DNA from: Channa striata
Taxonomy: Eukaryota > Chordata > Actinopteri > Anabantiformes > Channidae
NCBI GenBank assembly: GCA_033026295.1
Contig: CM065183.1
Location: 22,535,855 to 22,599,854, forward strand
Length of the DNA: 64,000 nucleotides
Direction of reading: 5' to 3'
The notes under the pieces: model-generated
Databases searched by the model: none
Told to the model about the DNA's origin: nothing
Seen by the model: the letters and a program-made list of their open reading frames with translations, nothing else
Shown here: positions 34,963 to 47,900 of the stretch, in pieces
Numbering within the stretch: the first letter of the stretch is position 1
Layout of the letters: every line of letters starts with the position of its first letter
Position numbers and translations under genes: made by a program

Positions 34963-37900
34963 AGCTTCCTGTCACATTCTCTGACGATACTTTGTGCAAC
35001 ACGGTGCCCTGCAGGTTAGATGGAGCGCGATTGGAAGGTCGTGGATTCGATCTGCGTCTGCAGAAAGACAGCCAGCATGTGTTCCAGCTGCCCGCGTGCC
35101 CCGGGGCAGAGGCGTTGAACCGACGCTCCACCTGCTACGACCGAGCTGCTGGTGTGTGTTTCTGCTGAAACCGCGTGTGGTGTGATGGATGTGATGCACC
35201 GTGATAGCATGACGGGCGTTTCCTCTGCGGGGCTCTCGTGGCTCTCTGGGTGTTCCAGGGGCTGGAGCAGCACGCTGGTTTCCTGCTGCTGTTTGTTTAC
35301 GTCTGCAGCAGATGCCACGATTGGTCGCAGCTGGAAACGGCGGATGAAAACGTTACTGCTCGGAGGGTGTGATGTTCTCCAACGGCAACGAGCCAACGTG
35401 AAGATGACACTGCTTCAAAAGCCTGAGTCTAGTTTGTTTTATATCTGTCTGAACCCAAGAGTGTGAAAATCAGGCCCGGGTGAGAATTGGAAGAATTTTT
35501 AGGTTCAGGCTTGTGTTTGGGAACCTCCTGCCACGAGTCTCCAAAAGCCACAATCTGGAGCTGGATCCGGGCCGGCTCTACAGGATTCTGCATCGGGTCT
35601 CTGTGTGTTTTCATATTGAAAGGTTTCCTGTGGGTCTCAACATGAGGACGAGTCGGTGAGCTCGACTCTGACGTTTTCACTCAGCAAACTGCAAATCTTT
35701 CCCCAGCTCCACCTGGTTAAAGTAATTAATCCAACCTGATGTTCCTCACACGTGTACCGTTAATATCACTTCCTTAACCATAACCCCCTCCCTGAGTGTG
35801 TTACTCACACTGCACCACCATCTGGATCAGCGCCTCTCTGGGTTTCACGTTGAAGCCATTGTACTGGCTCGTCTGGCAGCGGTAAGTCCCGCTCATCTCT
35901 CTCGTCACATTGCTGATCCTCAGGATGCCGTCGTAGCTCTCCACCTGAGCCGAGCCATCCGGCATTAGAGCCACCGCCGCCGCACTCTCCTCCACCCGAG
36001 ACCACAGGATGATGGGTTTCGGCTTCCCCGAGACCAGGCACTGCAGGTCCACGGTGTCACCCTCCTGAGCAATGAGGTGAGAGCGACCCCTGGGGATGGT
36101 CAGCTCCGGAGGAACTGCAGGGACAGAGACAGGATGGTCACACACTGTAACAGTGTAAAGCGCTTTGGACAAAGGCCTTTACCAACTTTAGTTTGACAGT
36201 GAAAACAACGGGTCTACAGGCCTGGACACAAAGTTGGACTGCAACACAGAGACCATCCCCGTGGAGGGTGGAGGACCTAGTACCTGCGAATCTAAACGTG
36301 ATAATGAACAAATGATCTCCGGCAGTCCTGGGGTTTCTCTGCACTGCACCATTTGACAGGTATAATGAAAAAAACCCAACATTCAGTCCAGTCTGGTTTG
36401 ACTAAGAAAGGAAACTGTGTCCAACCATCAAGTTGTTGACAGACGTCTGGTCGTGTCCAGCATCTCCGCCTGAACAGGAGAAATGGTTTAAAAAAGGGAT
36501 TGAGACATTTATAGAGACGAGTTTTTATCTTCACACTGAGCCGTGAATACAGAGCAGAGGGACGGGAGACCATTTCATTTAAAATGAGGGCTGGGCGGCG
36601 GCTTGACTCTTTTAACATTTATTTTCCTCCCAGGGAAGCAGAAGTGACCTTCTGTTTCACACAAACCGTCCATCAGCAGCTCTGAAATCTCCACCCGCTC
36701 TCCGGTGTCTCCACCCTCCATCCCTCCACTCTGCATCTTTCCTCGGCCTGTGCAATGCCTGGACGAGAACTTCCTCGTTAGTCTCTGCAGAAAACAAACC
36801 TCTTTACTTTCACTGATACCCAGACGCGGTTCAAGCAGTAAAACTAGAACGTTTGTGCTTGTTTTGTTTGCAGAATAATTCAAGCTTCTAAAATAAATGA
36901 AAACATCCTTCCTACAAAAAGATTTAGACAATAAATTAGACCACATGCTGATATTTATTACTGATATAAATTTTGTGATATTTATCAGTTATTTTTTCAG
37001 CCAAATCAATAAAAAAATTGGAACAACTTCAGCCCACACCACAAAAACAGTTCACTTTGTTTCCATTTACAGTTGAAAAAGCACATCAGCATGTGAATAA
37101 AAGTCTCACTTTAACATCTGTCTGCTTCAGAGCGGAATCACCTTAAACCATTAAGCCTAACTAATAACTAACTGTCTGTGATCATGCATCCTACAGTACA
37201 ATACAGCTGTTAGTGATGATACACAGCTGATGAGGATTAATGAAGTTACTGCTCCGCTAACGGGGTCAACAAACCTTCTAAATGTCAGCTGTGAGAAACG
37301 CTGCCTTCCTGTTTCCTGGGCTTTAAAGCGAGAGTTCCTTGTCAGATTCAGCTGAGGGCCTCCGATTATGTGGATGTCAGAAAATGCAGTAGATGAGTTA
37401 AAAATCGATACGAGCTGGAGACACGGAGACACGGAGACACGGAGACACGGAGACACGGAGCGTCCGCGAGACGCTGCCGTCAGACTCCGTCTCTGCAGGA
37501 GGTTTATTACTGCAGTTCTGACAGTCACACAGCATCAGCCCCTTAAAACTCACCAATTATGAACGAAACCAGCATTTAAACCCAAACTACAGCTGCGGCT
37601 TAAACGCTGCCCCCCATCATGTAACCCAACCAGGTTTAGGTTTATTCCACTAAAGTCTGGACTCACTATGCAGGTCCTTTCTGAGCCCTGCTCACTTTAT
37701 AGCAGGTTTCTGAGTTTGCGGCTTGTTCCTGATCTTGTGGTCTCAGAGGGGTTAGGGTTAGGGTTCCTTGTCGAGGCCACAGCCGTGTTTCACTGTGACA
37801 GATCCTTCCTGATAGGGCCGCTCTGCCTCACCTGTGGTGGATGATATGTTGACGTCAATGCTGATCTCAGGGATCCCTCCGTTCCTCAGCGACGCCACGC

Positions 37901-39882
37901 AGGTGTAGGTGCCGAAGTCTGTGAACTTGAGGTCGATGATGTCGAGGTTGGTGGTTCCCGGGGACACGTCGGTGTCGGTGTGCGTGATGACCATACGCTC
38001 GGAGCTCCTCAGAGGCCGGCCGTTCTTGAGCCAGCCAAACTGCAGCTCCTCCGGCGGCGTGGCCTCCACCTGACAGCTGATCTTCACCTCCCGGCCAATC
38101 TGGATATTGTCGTCATTGTGGTACGGGTCGGGCGTGATCCAGAACCGACCTTTACGTAGACCTGCAGCAGAGACAGACAGAGAGCATAGTCCAACAGGCC
38201 AAACCTTAATAGAGAAGGAACAACATGTGGTGAAAATCTAAACCAAGTATCCCGGCAGAGGACTTCATGGGTCCACTCAGTTCTGCGAAATGAGCCCAAT
38301 TATCCTCTGGTCTGCGCAGGTCAGGTCTGACTGGTTTCCCAGTTCACACTGGGAGTTAATTGGTGCATGTCGGCTTTCCACGAGTGTGTTTCGGATGGGT
38401 CCGAAGTTTGGACCTCAATATTGACGCGATTGGACCCCAAAGTCAGTAAAAAGGAGCTGAAGAGCAATGAAGACCACGACCACGTGTCTTATCTGATCCG
38501 AGTCACACGGTGACCCTTTACAGGAAACTTAATCAAGCAACTGGAAAAAATAAGTTATAGGCAATCTGCACATTTCCAGTCTGAAGTCTAAAAGAAAAAT
38601 GTTTGACCAAATCCAAGAAACACAGTAAACACTGTGTTACAGTAACTATAACTGGAGCTGCGATGTGAGCTTGTATTATTTTTAACATCCTGCTGCGGAG
38701 AAACTAATCCGTCCAAATGGGGCTTAATTATTACTCAGGCCATTTGTTCGGTCTAATCCCGTGACTGTCCACTGACGGCGTGCTGCTGCATTTACTCCTC
38801 CTGGTTTCCAGATCAGTGGGAATTCAGGCGGGATTCATGACCTGTTGGCACAGGTAGGAGCTCACCTGTTAACCCGACTGAATAAGCAGATGCAACATTT
38901 TAAATGTTCATAGTGACATTTCAATAATCTGTCAGCACTGCACATGACCCTCCGCACATGCTCCTTGTTGCAATCACACAGTGTAGCCGGGTCAGAACCC
39001 CAGAGCCCGACGACCTAATCGTCAACATTTTTCATCATTTCCATCTGTGCTACAACTATACAGTGGGTTAGACATGTTTCTGTTTGATGAAATAAACGTG
39101 GTTTAAAAAGCCGAAGGAGCACACAGCGCTTTAGAACCAAGTACCAGAAGCTGGATTATTTGTTTCGGCTGTGCTACTTGTATTTCTGATGTATTTCTCT
39201 TTTCTATAGAAAATCAGGCGTTTAGGGCTCTCCGTGGATCTCTGTGGATCTCTGTGGAGCGCCGTGGATCTCTGTGGATCTCCGTGGATCTCTGTGGATC
39301 TCCGTGGATCCCTGTGGGGGCCGAAACAAAAAGTTTGCGAATACTCTCCTTGCAGGGGAGAGGGATGTCTGGGAAACTTTACTAAACTGAACAAGCAGAA
39401 GATGCTGCATGGGTGGAGTGATTTCACACTGAAGACAGTAAAAAGTTAAGAATCCACTGTGATGATACCAGAACCTTTGTCTGGATGTGCAAACAGTTTC
39501 AGCACATATGAGGCATTTGTCCTGATCCACTCTACGTGGCCCCTAGGCAGGAAAAGACCAGGATGTTGTGTGAAAAGCTCTTGTCTTCTGCTCGTGTGGG
39601 GCACCCTGAAATACAGGGTTAGATCTTTACTGTCGATCTGGACATTTGACGACCCAACACTAAATAATATCATACACGAGAAACAATCAACGCATCGATT
39701 ACAGACGTTCAGTGTAACTCTTCGTGGCGGTTCGTGGACGGCTGCAGACGAGCCAGAGGGTTGGAGTTAACATCCCAGATCAGTGTGTGTGAGAGAGTTT
39801 AAAAATAGCTTCGGATCGTGAGGCGAGTAGCTGATTGTCCTTGTTCATTAAGATTAAAGCAAGAACGCCTCCGAACCAAAGG

Positions 39883-39916
<34 letters not shown>

Positions 39917-41897
39917 CACTGCGTCAGTAAAAGGTCTGTTGCATAACTGGAGGTGGAAACACATGAAAGTCGACGGGCAAACACACGTCTCTGGTGTAGC
40001 TCCGGTACTGTCAGCATCGTCAGAGGACAGGACTCACTTTTGTGTGATCAGTCAGAGAGTCACAGAGAAACACTCTGAGTTGATGTTTAAAGCTCCTGTA
40101 CATGTAGACGCCATCAGCGTCCAACTGAAGCTGAATTCACTTTGACTGCTGGAATAAAGGAGACTGACTGATTACAGACTCTCGTCCACTTCCTCGTCCA
40201 TTATCTGCCATTTCTCTTGTCACTTGGTCATCTGCTCTGCGTCCCATCGCCTCATCTTCATGCCCTCTTCTTCCCTCTGCCATGCCTCACCTCCTCATCA
40301 GCTTACAAATGTCTCCCCTGTGCATCAGAATCCCCAGTGTTCCCTGAATAAAACACACATGCCGTCCATTAGCAGCAGTGTGCGTCAGGTTGGGAACGAC
40401 GCACAGGTGCGTGTTGGGGGTTTAGTGAGTCCGGGGGGGCTGGAGCTGACAGGCTGCAATGAAACTCGCTGAACCCTAGGAACCCTAAGACCAGGGCCTC
40501 TGACGGAGTGACACACCTGTTAATGAAATGTCATGGACAGAACCGGGAGCAACTTGGCTTTCAGTGTCTTGCCCCAGGAAACTGTGACATATGAACCGGA
40601 GGAGCTGGGGATTGTTTTGCTGGCTGCTCCCTTGAGCTTATTTCCAAATAAAACGGCAATTTAAAGGAGATTAAATTGATTCTAATCTCACCAGCTGGAT
40701 TTTATAAATGCTGTTGCAAACAGTCCTCAGGCCTCGTGAACACGGCGCTGATGTCACTGGCGTAAACGAAGGCTCAACAGTAAGGAAAGGAGACAAATCA
40801 TGACTCATTTTGGCTTTGGCATCTGTAAAAGTTTGTTTTTTTTAACTTTATCGCTGGTAAGCATGTCCTCTCTTATTAAATAAGGCAGCTCAGCATTCTC
40901 TGTTCACTGTAGCAAATCCAGCTGTTGGAACATCTGGTTGACTGCTGGGTACTCTGCAGACTGAACAGAACACGGCTGATGGAGTCCAGGACTCTGCAAG
41001 CAGCTGCAGAGCGGAGGAGAAAGACTGAGATAATCTGAGAGCTGCAGATAAACGCTCTGCTTGTCGTGAATGTTTTCTGGTCTATTCTGTTGCAGCTCAT
41101 CCACTGAAAACAACACGACGGAACACGACAGAGCCTCTGTACCTGCAGCGACTCAACTGAACACTGTCAGAACCCGACCGACTGCGACACAAAGAAAACG
41201 CACCTTTTAACAGGCAGACGCTGTTGGAGCTCAAGCTAAATCCCAGAGGAACTAAACACTTACATCTGTTCCCAAAAAAAACACGACTGAAGAGCAACAC
41301 GTTTCACATCGTTTAACCTTCACACAGCCGAAGGAAGAAGTGCAGGTACAGTGTGACTGATCCAAGATCGAGTGGAATCACTCGTAAAAACCTTGTGACC
41401 CCAGCTCCACACATCATTCCGCCCGGGAACTCGCACACACAAAGCATGAGCGCCGTACCTCGGACCAGTATGTTGGTGGACTTCTTTGCAGGATTTCCCA
41501 CGTTGTTGGACGCCACACAGGTGTAGGTGCCACCATCCTCCACTGTAACGGCGGGGACGGTCAGCGTGCCGCCCTTCACAACGCTCTTCTTTGGGAGCTC
41601 CTCCCCTCCCGGCCTTGCCCACATCAGGGTGGGAGGAGGGTCTCCCCCCGACGCCACGCACACCAGAGTGATGGTTTCCCCCGGGTTCACCACCAGGGGG
41701 TCTTCTAAGAGGAGTTTGATGGAGGGGGGAGCTGAGGGGAAGTGCACACGGAGCTGAGATGATAAAAAGCTGAGCCACAAAGGTTCATAAAGCATGTTTA
41801 CAGCAATAATAGAGAAAGAATGAACTCTGTATTCATCACAGACCTGCTGTTTGCTCGTCATTTGTGCACGAGAGAATAAGCACGTGATACAACTCCG

Positions 41898-41936
<39 letters not shown>

Positions 41937-44900
41937 CCGTCTTGTTGCTCAGAGCGAAGCGCGTGCTCTTGTCATCGATGCCGCAGACATTCCTGACGGA
42001 GGCGATGCAGGTGTAGTCGGCGTAATCCTGAGGACGAAGATTTTTCAACTTCAAGATTTTCGTCTCACCCTGAAACACACACACATCTGTCTTCTTACAC
42101 CTGTGAGGACACCTGCCGTCCCCACATTTGATGTCATTCCTTTTCTTTTAGTCGGTCTCTTTCTTTACAGTAACCTGAATGTAAAGCATACTGCATGTGA
42201 TCTGACTTTGACATATAGAAATTTGGAGCGTAAGATGAACTAACGAAAAAACACAGTCTCAGTTTTTTCTCTTATTGTGCATCAATGTCATTCTGTAAAA
42301 CCAACCTTCTCAAAACAATATGAAATGTGCATCGTGACATTGGCAATTTAAAAAAACGAAATGTCTTTTTAGGCCCCGGTCTGAGCTTCTGCTCTTCCTC
42401 CTCTTTCTCCCTCGTCACCGCGCTGCTGCTTCCCTCCCTGCTCACGATCAGAGGAGATGAGGTTAGATGACATTTAAGTGGGATGTTTGTGAAAAGGTGG
42501 CTTCTAATTGTTTTTTGCTTCTGTGGGGAAGGAGGAGATGAGACATGATGAAAAAGTGGGGTGGTTACAAGTTCTGAAGCTGGGCACTGAAGGCGTGTTC
42601 AAATGTGGCGTGCTGCGGTAGTACACAGCCCGCTAACTGGCCGCCTGATTGGCCGGCATCCCTGAGCTCCAAATTAAAGCTTAACCGCAGCCAAAAGAAA
42701 AAAGACAAATCTGGAAACTCCATCTGCAGTTTTTAATCCACAGGAGGTTTAAACTACAGCTCAGGACGTTCACACTGAAGATTTACTGTGGAGGAGGAAG
42801 AGGAGGTAAAAATAACGCGTTGCACAAAATGATCCATTTTAAACATGTCAAGTTTTGTTCTTATTCATGTAGCTCTTAAATAATGAGACGCTGGGTCTGT
42901 GGCAGCAGACCGAAGGCCAAATAAATTCATGCAGAAAAAGCGAAAACTCTCATAGGTTCAAAAACGTTCAAGACCAGTCTTACACACTGTGCATCGTTCT
43001 TTGATTTCTCTCTTTTTGGGCGTTCTCGTTGTCCTCTCTGAAAGGGAAACGTGTTTCTGGAAGCTTAGTGTGTTTTTGCTGGAGTTTTCATGGGTTAGGG
43101 TTGCGGTTGCTTTTATAATATTTACAGTTAATTGTACGTCTCTCTATTCATAACCACGTTCCTGTTTCCTTTTGCGAAAAACGTTTGAATTTATAGAAAT
43201 TAAAAGTAAAACCAAACTGATCAAACACACTCATGCGCCCCTCCGTCCTCGTCTTCTTCGGCTGGTGCCAAACCTCACATAAAGAATCTAAAGAGCATAT
43301 TAACACAAAAAGGAAGAGCAGTAAAGTGACGCTGTACAAACCCACCAGCGTCTGGTCACGTATGAGAACGGTTGAGGGAACACGGCCCATAGAAAAGCAA
43401 CACCTCGAGCTTCCTCACAGGAATCACACTGAGTTAAAACTGGGCTGAAAAGGCTTTTACTGATGAAGCTTCAACACTGACTCCTGGGAGCGAGTCTGAC
43501 ACTAAACAGAAATGATTATGATTTCAGTCCAGTTTTTAAACCTTCAAATCCAGAGCAGAACATGCACAGGCACAAAAAGATCCCAAACTAATCAGGTTAT
43601 ACTGGAAACTCTCCAGGTAAAGTCAATGATGCTTTTCCACCATGGATTTGCTGATATGAGCTGGAACACACAGCTGCAGATGTTTGGGCAAAAGAGCGCG
43701 GGAGGCTGAAACATTCGGTGAGTCAGGTCACCTTCAGTGAGACAGCTGAGGCCACGCTTCCGACGACCAGCTCCTCCCACCGTGCCCTGACCTCCAAGCC
43801 CTTGTTTTGTCTGTGGTGCCAAGGTCATTCATTCATTCATTCATTCACTCATTCATTGTCCAGTTTTGTTGGATTATCAAACTACGTATTGGTTGTGTTT
43901 TGTTTACATTCCCACAGCAGTGTCATAAGACCTCATTATTAATATTATTATTGTTATTATTATCATCACAACATGTTCTGATGATTTGGTTAAAAATGTG
44001 TAAATTTCACGAATGTGAATTCTTGAAAAATTTAATTGATCCAAACTCCTCCAGAAAAACCAGCTGAAATTAATAACAGCAACAATATACATTTAAATCT
44101 GCAAGAAAGACTTCAGATGTGAATATTTGATGCAGGAGCGTATGTGCCAGTGTCGGAGCGTGAACATGAGAGCTGATACCTAATCCCTCCCAGGTTTTTT
44201 TAAAGGAAAGCTGTGTGTGTGTGTGTGTGTGCGTGTGTGTGTGTGTGTGTGTGCGTGTGCGTGTGTGTGTGCGTGTGTGTCCTCACCGGTGTGAAAAAGG
44301 GTTCGTAGATCTCCACCCCGGAGTCGGAGCCCTGCGTCAGCAGCTCCCTGCCTCTCCTCCAGGTGAAGATGACAGGGGGGTTGGAGTCGGCGACGCAGCG
44401 GAGGAACACGGTCCTCTCAAAGTAGAACTGCTCCTTTGTCTCCACAACGCTCTGATGTACGGATATTACCGGGTCATCCAAGTCTGGGGGAGAAGGTCAG
44501 TGTCAGGGGAAACAGGGAGAGAAAACGAGGAGGAGACAGAGGAGAAAATCCATCAGAACACGGACCAACCTTCACTGAAATGAACAGAAATGACCAAAAA
44601 CACGAGTTTGTTCTGGAACCAGCTTATTGAGCTCTGAAAATCAGTCCAGTGACAAATGTCCAGCGGAGCTGTTGGAGAAAAGCTGATTAGATTCAGATAA
44701 TGGAAGAAAGAAATTCAGCGTAGAGTCATTAAATACACACAGCTCGTGCATTTCAAACACAAACGGAACAAAAAAAGATGAAGCTGTGTTTCCTCCTACA
44801 GGGTTTGAATTTACTGCTCATATTTTTTCAGAGGGTCAGTCTTCCTGTGGGGACAATTACTGCAGAGCTCCCTGATCAGCTGACTGCAGCTGACCAATCA

Positions 44901-47900
44901 GGACCCACCGCCTTGATGAGTTGGGTTATAAAGCCGCTATCGGCAGAGAGTGTGATGGTCACTGATCCACTTCACACAGAGCCACGTCAAACTCCGACCG
45001 GAACACAGACACTGCAATTAAACAAAAAGGACGACCCCCAGCACCTGCTGCGAGCTCCCATAATGCACTGGGTGTGTAGAGTTTCAGCTGCAGGTCAGGG
45101 TGGGGCGGTGGTCATGATTTATCCCGTAAAAGCCTGCGTGCCCTGAAGGAAGCACTCTGCCGCGATGCCTTCAGGTACCACTTAAATCCCTGAAATTTCA
45201 GTGAAAACCCTGCTCAAGGATATTGTGGTTTTCATTCAGCTTTGATGCCGTTTGTGTTACTGTACGTGAGGTAGCTGTGCTCATAAAAACACCCACGGGA
45301 CATTTCTTTACTGGGACTTTCTGCATCCAGAAGCTTTCACGGGCAGATCCTCAGCCCACAGCGCTCCAGATGGGAGCCACGCCGCTGCTGCGGCAGGAAA
45401 ACGGCTCAGTGCTCGTCTCCACACATGTAGGTCAACAACAATCAGCGGCAAATGCCAACAAAGTGTTCGCTGCATGTGATGAGGAGGTTTAAATAGGAAC
45501 AGCAGGAAGTTATTCTTTAATCCACACAGTCCTGGGGCGTCATTATCAGGCATCTCCGTTTCCTGTCTCCTGACAATTAAGTTTATGTACAACAAACCCA
45601 CGAATACATTTAGTAAGACATGAAACCTCTGGCTGCATGACAGTCTGAGGGAACTTATTTTTGAACATTTATTCTTTGGTTTTGATGCAGAGCAGGTGAC
45701 ACGGTAAGTGAAAACACTTCCTCCCTATGGCAGGAACAGACATGGTAGGAAATCGTGTGGTGCTCTTGACGATACAGCTGTGAGATCACGTGCTGATAGT
45801 TGAGCCTGTTTCAGTGTTTGATGATGATCAAGGCTGATTCTTTGGATCACGATGACGTCGTTCAGAGCCAAGATACGGTAAAATACTGTAAAGTGTCCAA
45901 AGTGTGAGAGCCGACAGGCCACAATCTGACTTTAGACAGTAACACGTGGCAGTGGAGGTCCAGCACATTGCATGTTTAAGTGCTGAACAGCCAAAACAAT
46001 GCTAGAAGGACTCACCATTACCTGCTCGTGTCCCTGCTCTCTGGACTCACACTCTGCTTCATGCTGTGACTGGTGCATTAATTCAGATAGAGCTACAAAA
46101 GTGCTGCAGTGAGGAGTCAGATCAGCAGGCAGACGATGCTGCTCACACACACATTGCAGTGTTGACGCTGAAACGACATATTGCGCTGCCCCAGTATACG
46201 ACCAGAAACTTGACATGTGACATATCTTCACTAGCTCCATACCATCGTCCAGTTACAGACATTTGCTTTTGCCGTTTGGTAGCAGACAGAGTCGGTGTCA
46301 GCGAAGGAAAAACCTGAAGTGAACTTGGAAAAAGCTAAAACACGTGCAGACATGTCGAAGCGCTCTGGAAACGTGTGAGTGTTCTTACAGTAGACTTCGA
46401 CTCGGATGGAGCGAATGGCGGGGACCCCGTGTCTGTTCTCAGCCTTGCAGTAGTAGCGGCCCCCCTGGTGGCGACTGATGTTTTCTATCCTCAGAGTCTC
46501 ATTGTGGAGGAAAGAGTCATTCAGACGATCTGAAGCTCCGGCCTTAGTCCAGCGAATCTGAACAACGAAAGGAGGTTTATCAGTATAAGGCATATACCGT
46601 CTGAACATCCACATTTTTTTATTTCAGTACATCAAATATTAACCATTAAATTCCGAGGTGATATTAAGGAATCACAAATCCATATGAGCTGCACAACTGC
46701 GAGGCTAATATGATCAACTCTGTGAGCCCTGCTGATCATTTTGAATACACCTTCAAAACAATGAGCCATTAGATACAGATGATGCTGAACATATTTCAAA
46801 ACGTCTGAACTGCAACTCTGACACTGACACACAAGCGAAACACCAAAATGAGCCACGTTTCATCTGTGGAGGAGCCCAGGGTGCCGAGCTTTTCTATCCC
46901 AGAGGATCAGATGAACTGCATCAACACGATTTGGTGAAAAAACAATCAAAATGTGAAGATTCATTTCAGCTTTCTCTGGGTGTTTGCCGTGGTTAGAGAC
47001 ACCTTGGTTTAAATATTAGGCTGCCACAGATGAAGGATCTGGGTTCTACTGTGTTTCACTGTTGGGGAACAAACCTCTGGCACTGCTGACACGGTCTCCG
47101 TGCACATAAAAAAAATCCAACCTGAATTGAAAATAAAATAAACTCATAATCGACTCTGTGAGCGGTGACTGGCTGCTCCAGCCAATGATGCGATTCACAC
47201 AGCTGCTCACCGTCACTGACAGGCTGCGACGCGGAGTAAAGACGCTGCTTACGCTGACTCTTTATAATATTGGCAAAACGAACGGACGGGGCACATCCGC
47301 TCACTTCACAGATCTGTGTCACTGTCATTGTCAGTGGACTAACGCACGTCTTTAAAAGTCTTCCGACAGAAATGTAAATGCTGTAATATGATTCTTTCAG
47401 TAAACCATGTGATGCACACGTCGGATGTTGCTCACAGCGGTCCGGGGGGAACATTGGTTGAAGGTTGTCTACTGGATCTAAATGAAGCCTGACAACCCTG
47501 AACAAGTCACAGTGTGTGTCTTTTACAACTGTGCTCGGTCTCCAAAAATGTAAAGTTCTGTTCAGAGTAAATAAACCACGAGCTGAAACTCAATAAAGAG
47601 CTTTGGTATTATCACAATACCAATCAGATGTGAGCTTGTAATCACATGACACATCTGATGTTCAACGACTAATGAACCAAACCAAGAAAGCGAGAAGCAG
47701 GATGAATTCATTTTGCTGCAGTTACGCAGAGTCGGAGCGGTGAGTCCATGCCAGAGTGTGTTAGCTGCTGCACTGAGAGGACGGCGTGTCCAGTCCTCAC
47801 TCCTTCAGGGCTCCTGTTGGAATCAGGTTCAGGTTCAGGGTGCGATGGGAAGCTTAAGGTTATGGGATGTGCAGTATTGTGGCAATGAGATTCCTCACAG

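Larger units (their letters stand above)
30940..35808 (-). other. mdga2 intron
   Basis: About 4.9 kb. It holds a SINE-like copy (33680-33805), a TG microsatellite (34915-34961) and a second tRNA-like repeat (34995-35230). A 218-codon minus-strand open frame at 31871-32527 has no recognisable domain. Confidence 0.6.
38162..41458 (-). other. mdga2 intron
   Basis: About 3.3 kb. It contains a decanucleotide minisatellite (39231-39320), a TG run (39883-39914) and a dispersed-repeat scrap near 40545-40620. No exon was recognised. Confidence 0.6.
42070..44286 (-). other. mdga2 intron splitting Ig domain 2
   Basis: About 2.2 kb. It contains an ATTC tetranucleotide run (43826-43858) and ends at the large TG tract 44212-44280. 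No gene was recognised. Confidence 0.6.

Noticed and set aside
37749..37765. Interstitial telomeric repeat (TTAGGG)
   Set aside because: Only about three units; similar scraps occur at 43092 and 32219. Too short to mean a fusion or telomere.
37417..39320. Tandem repeats considered as a CRISPR array
   Set aside because: The units are 8 and 10 bp without unique spacers, in a vertebrate nuclear context. They are minisatellites.
47056..47505. 149-codon minus-strand open frame
   Set aside because: No similarity to MDGA or other families and no appropriate splice phase. Treated as intronic noise.
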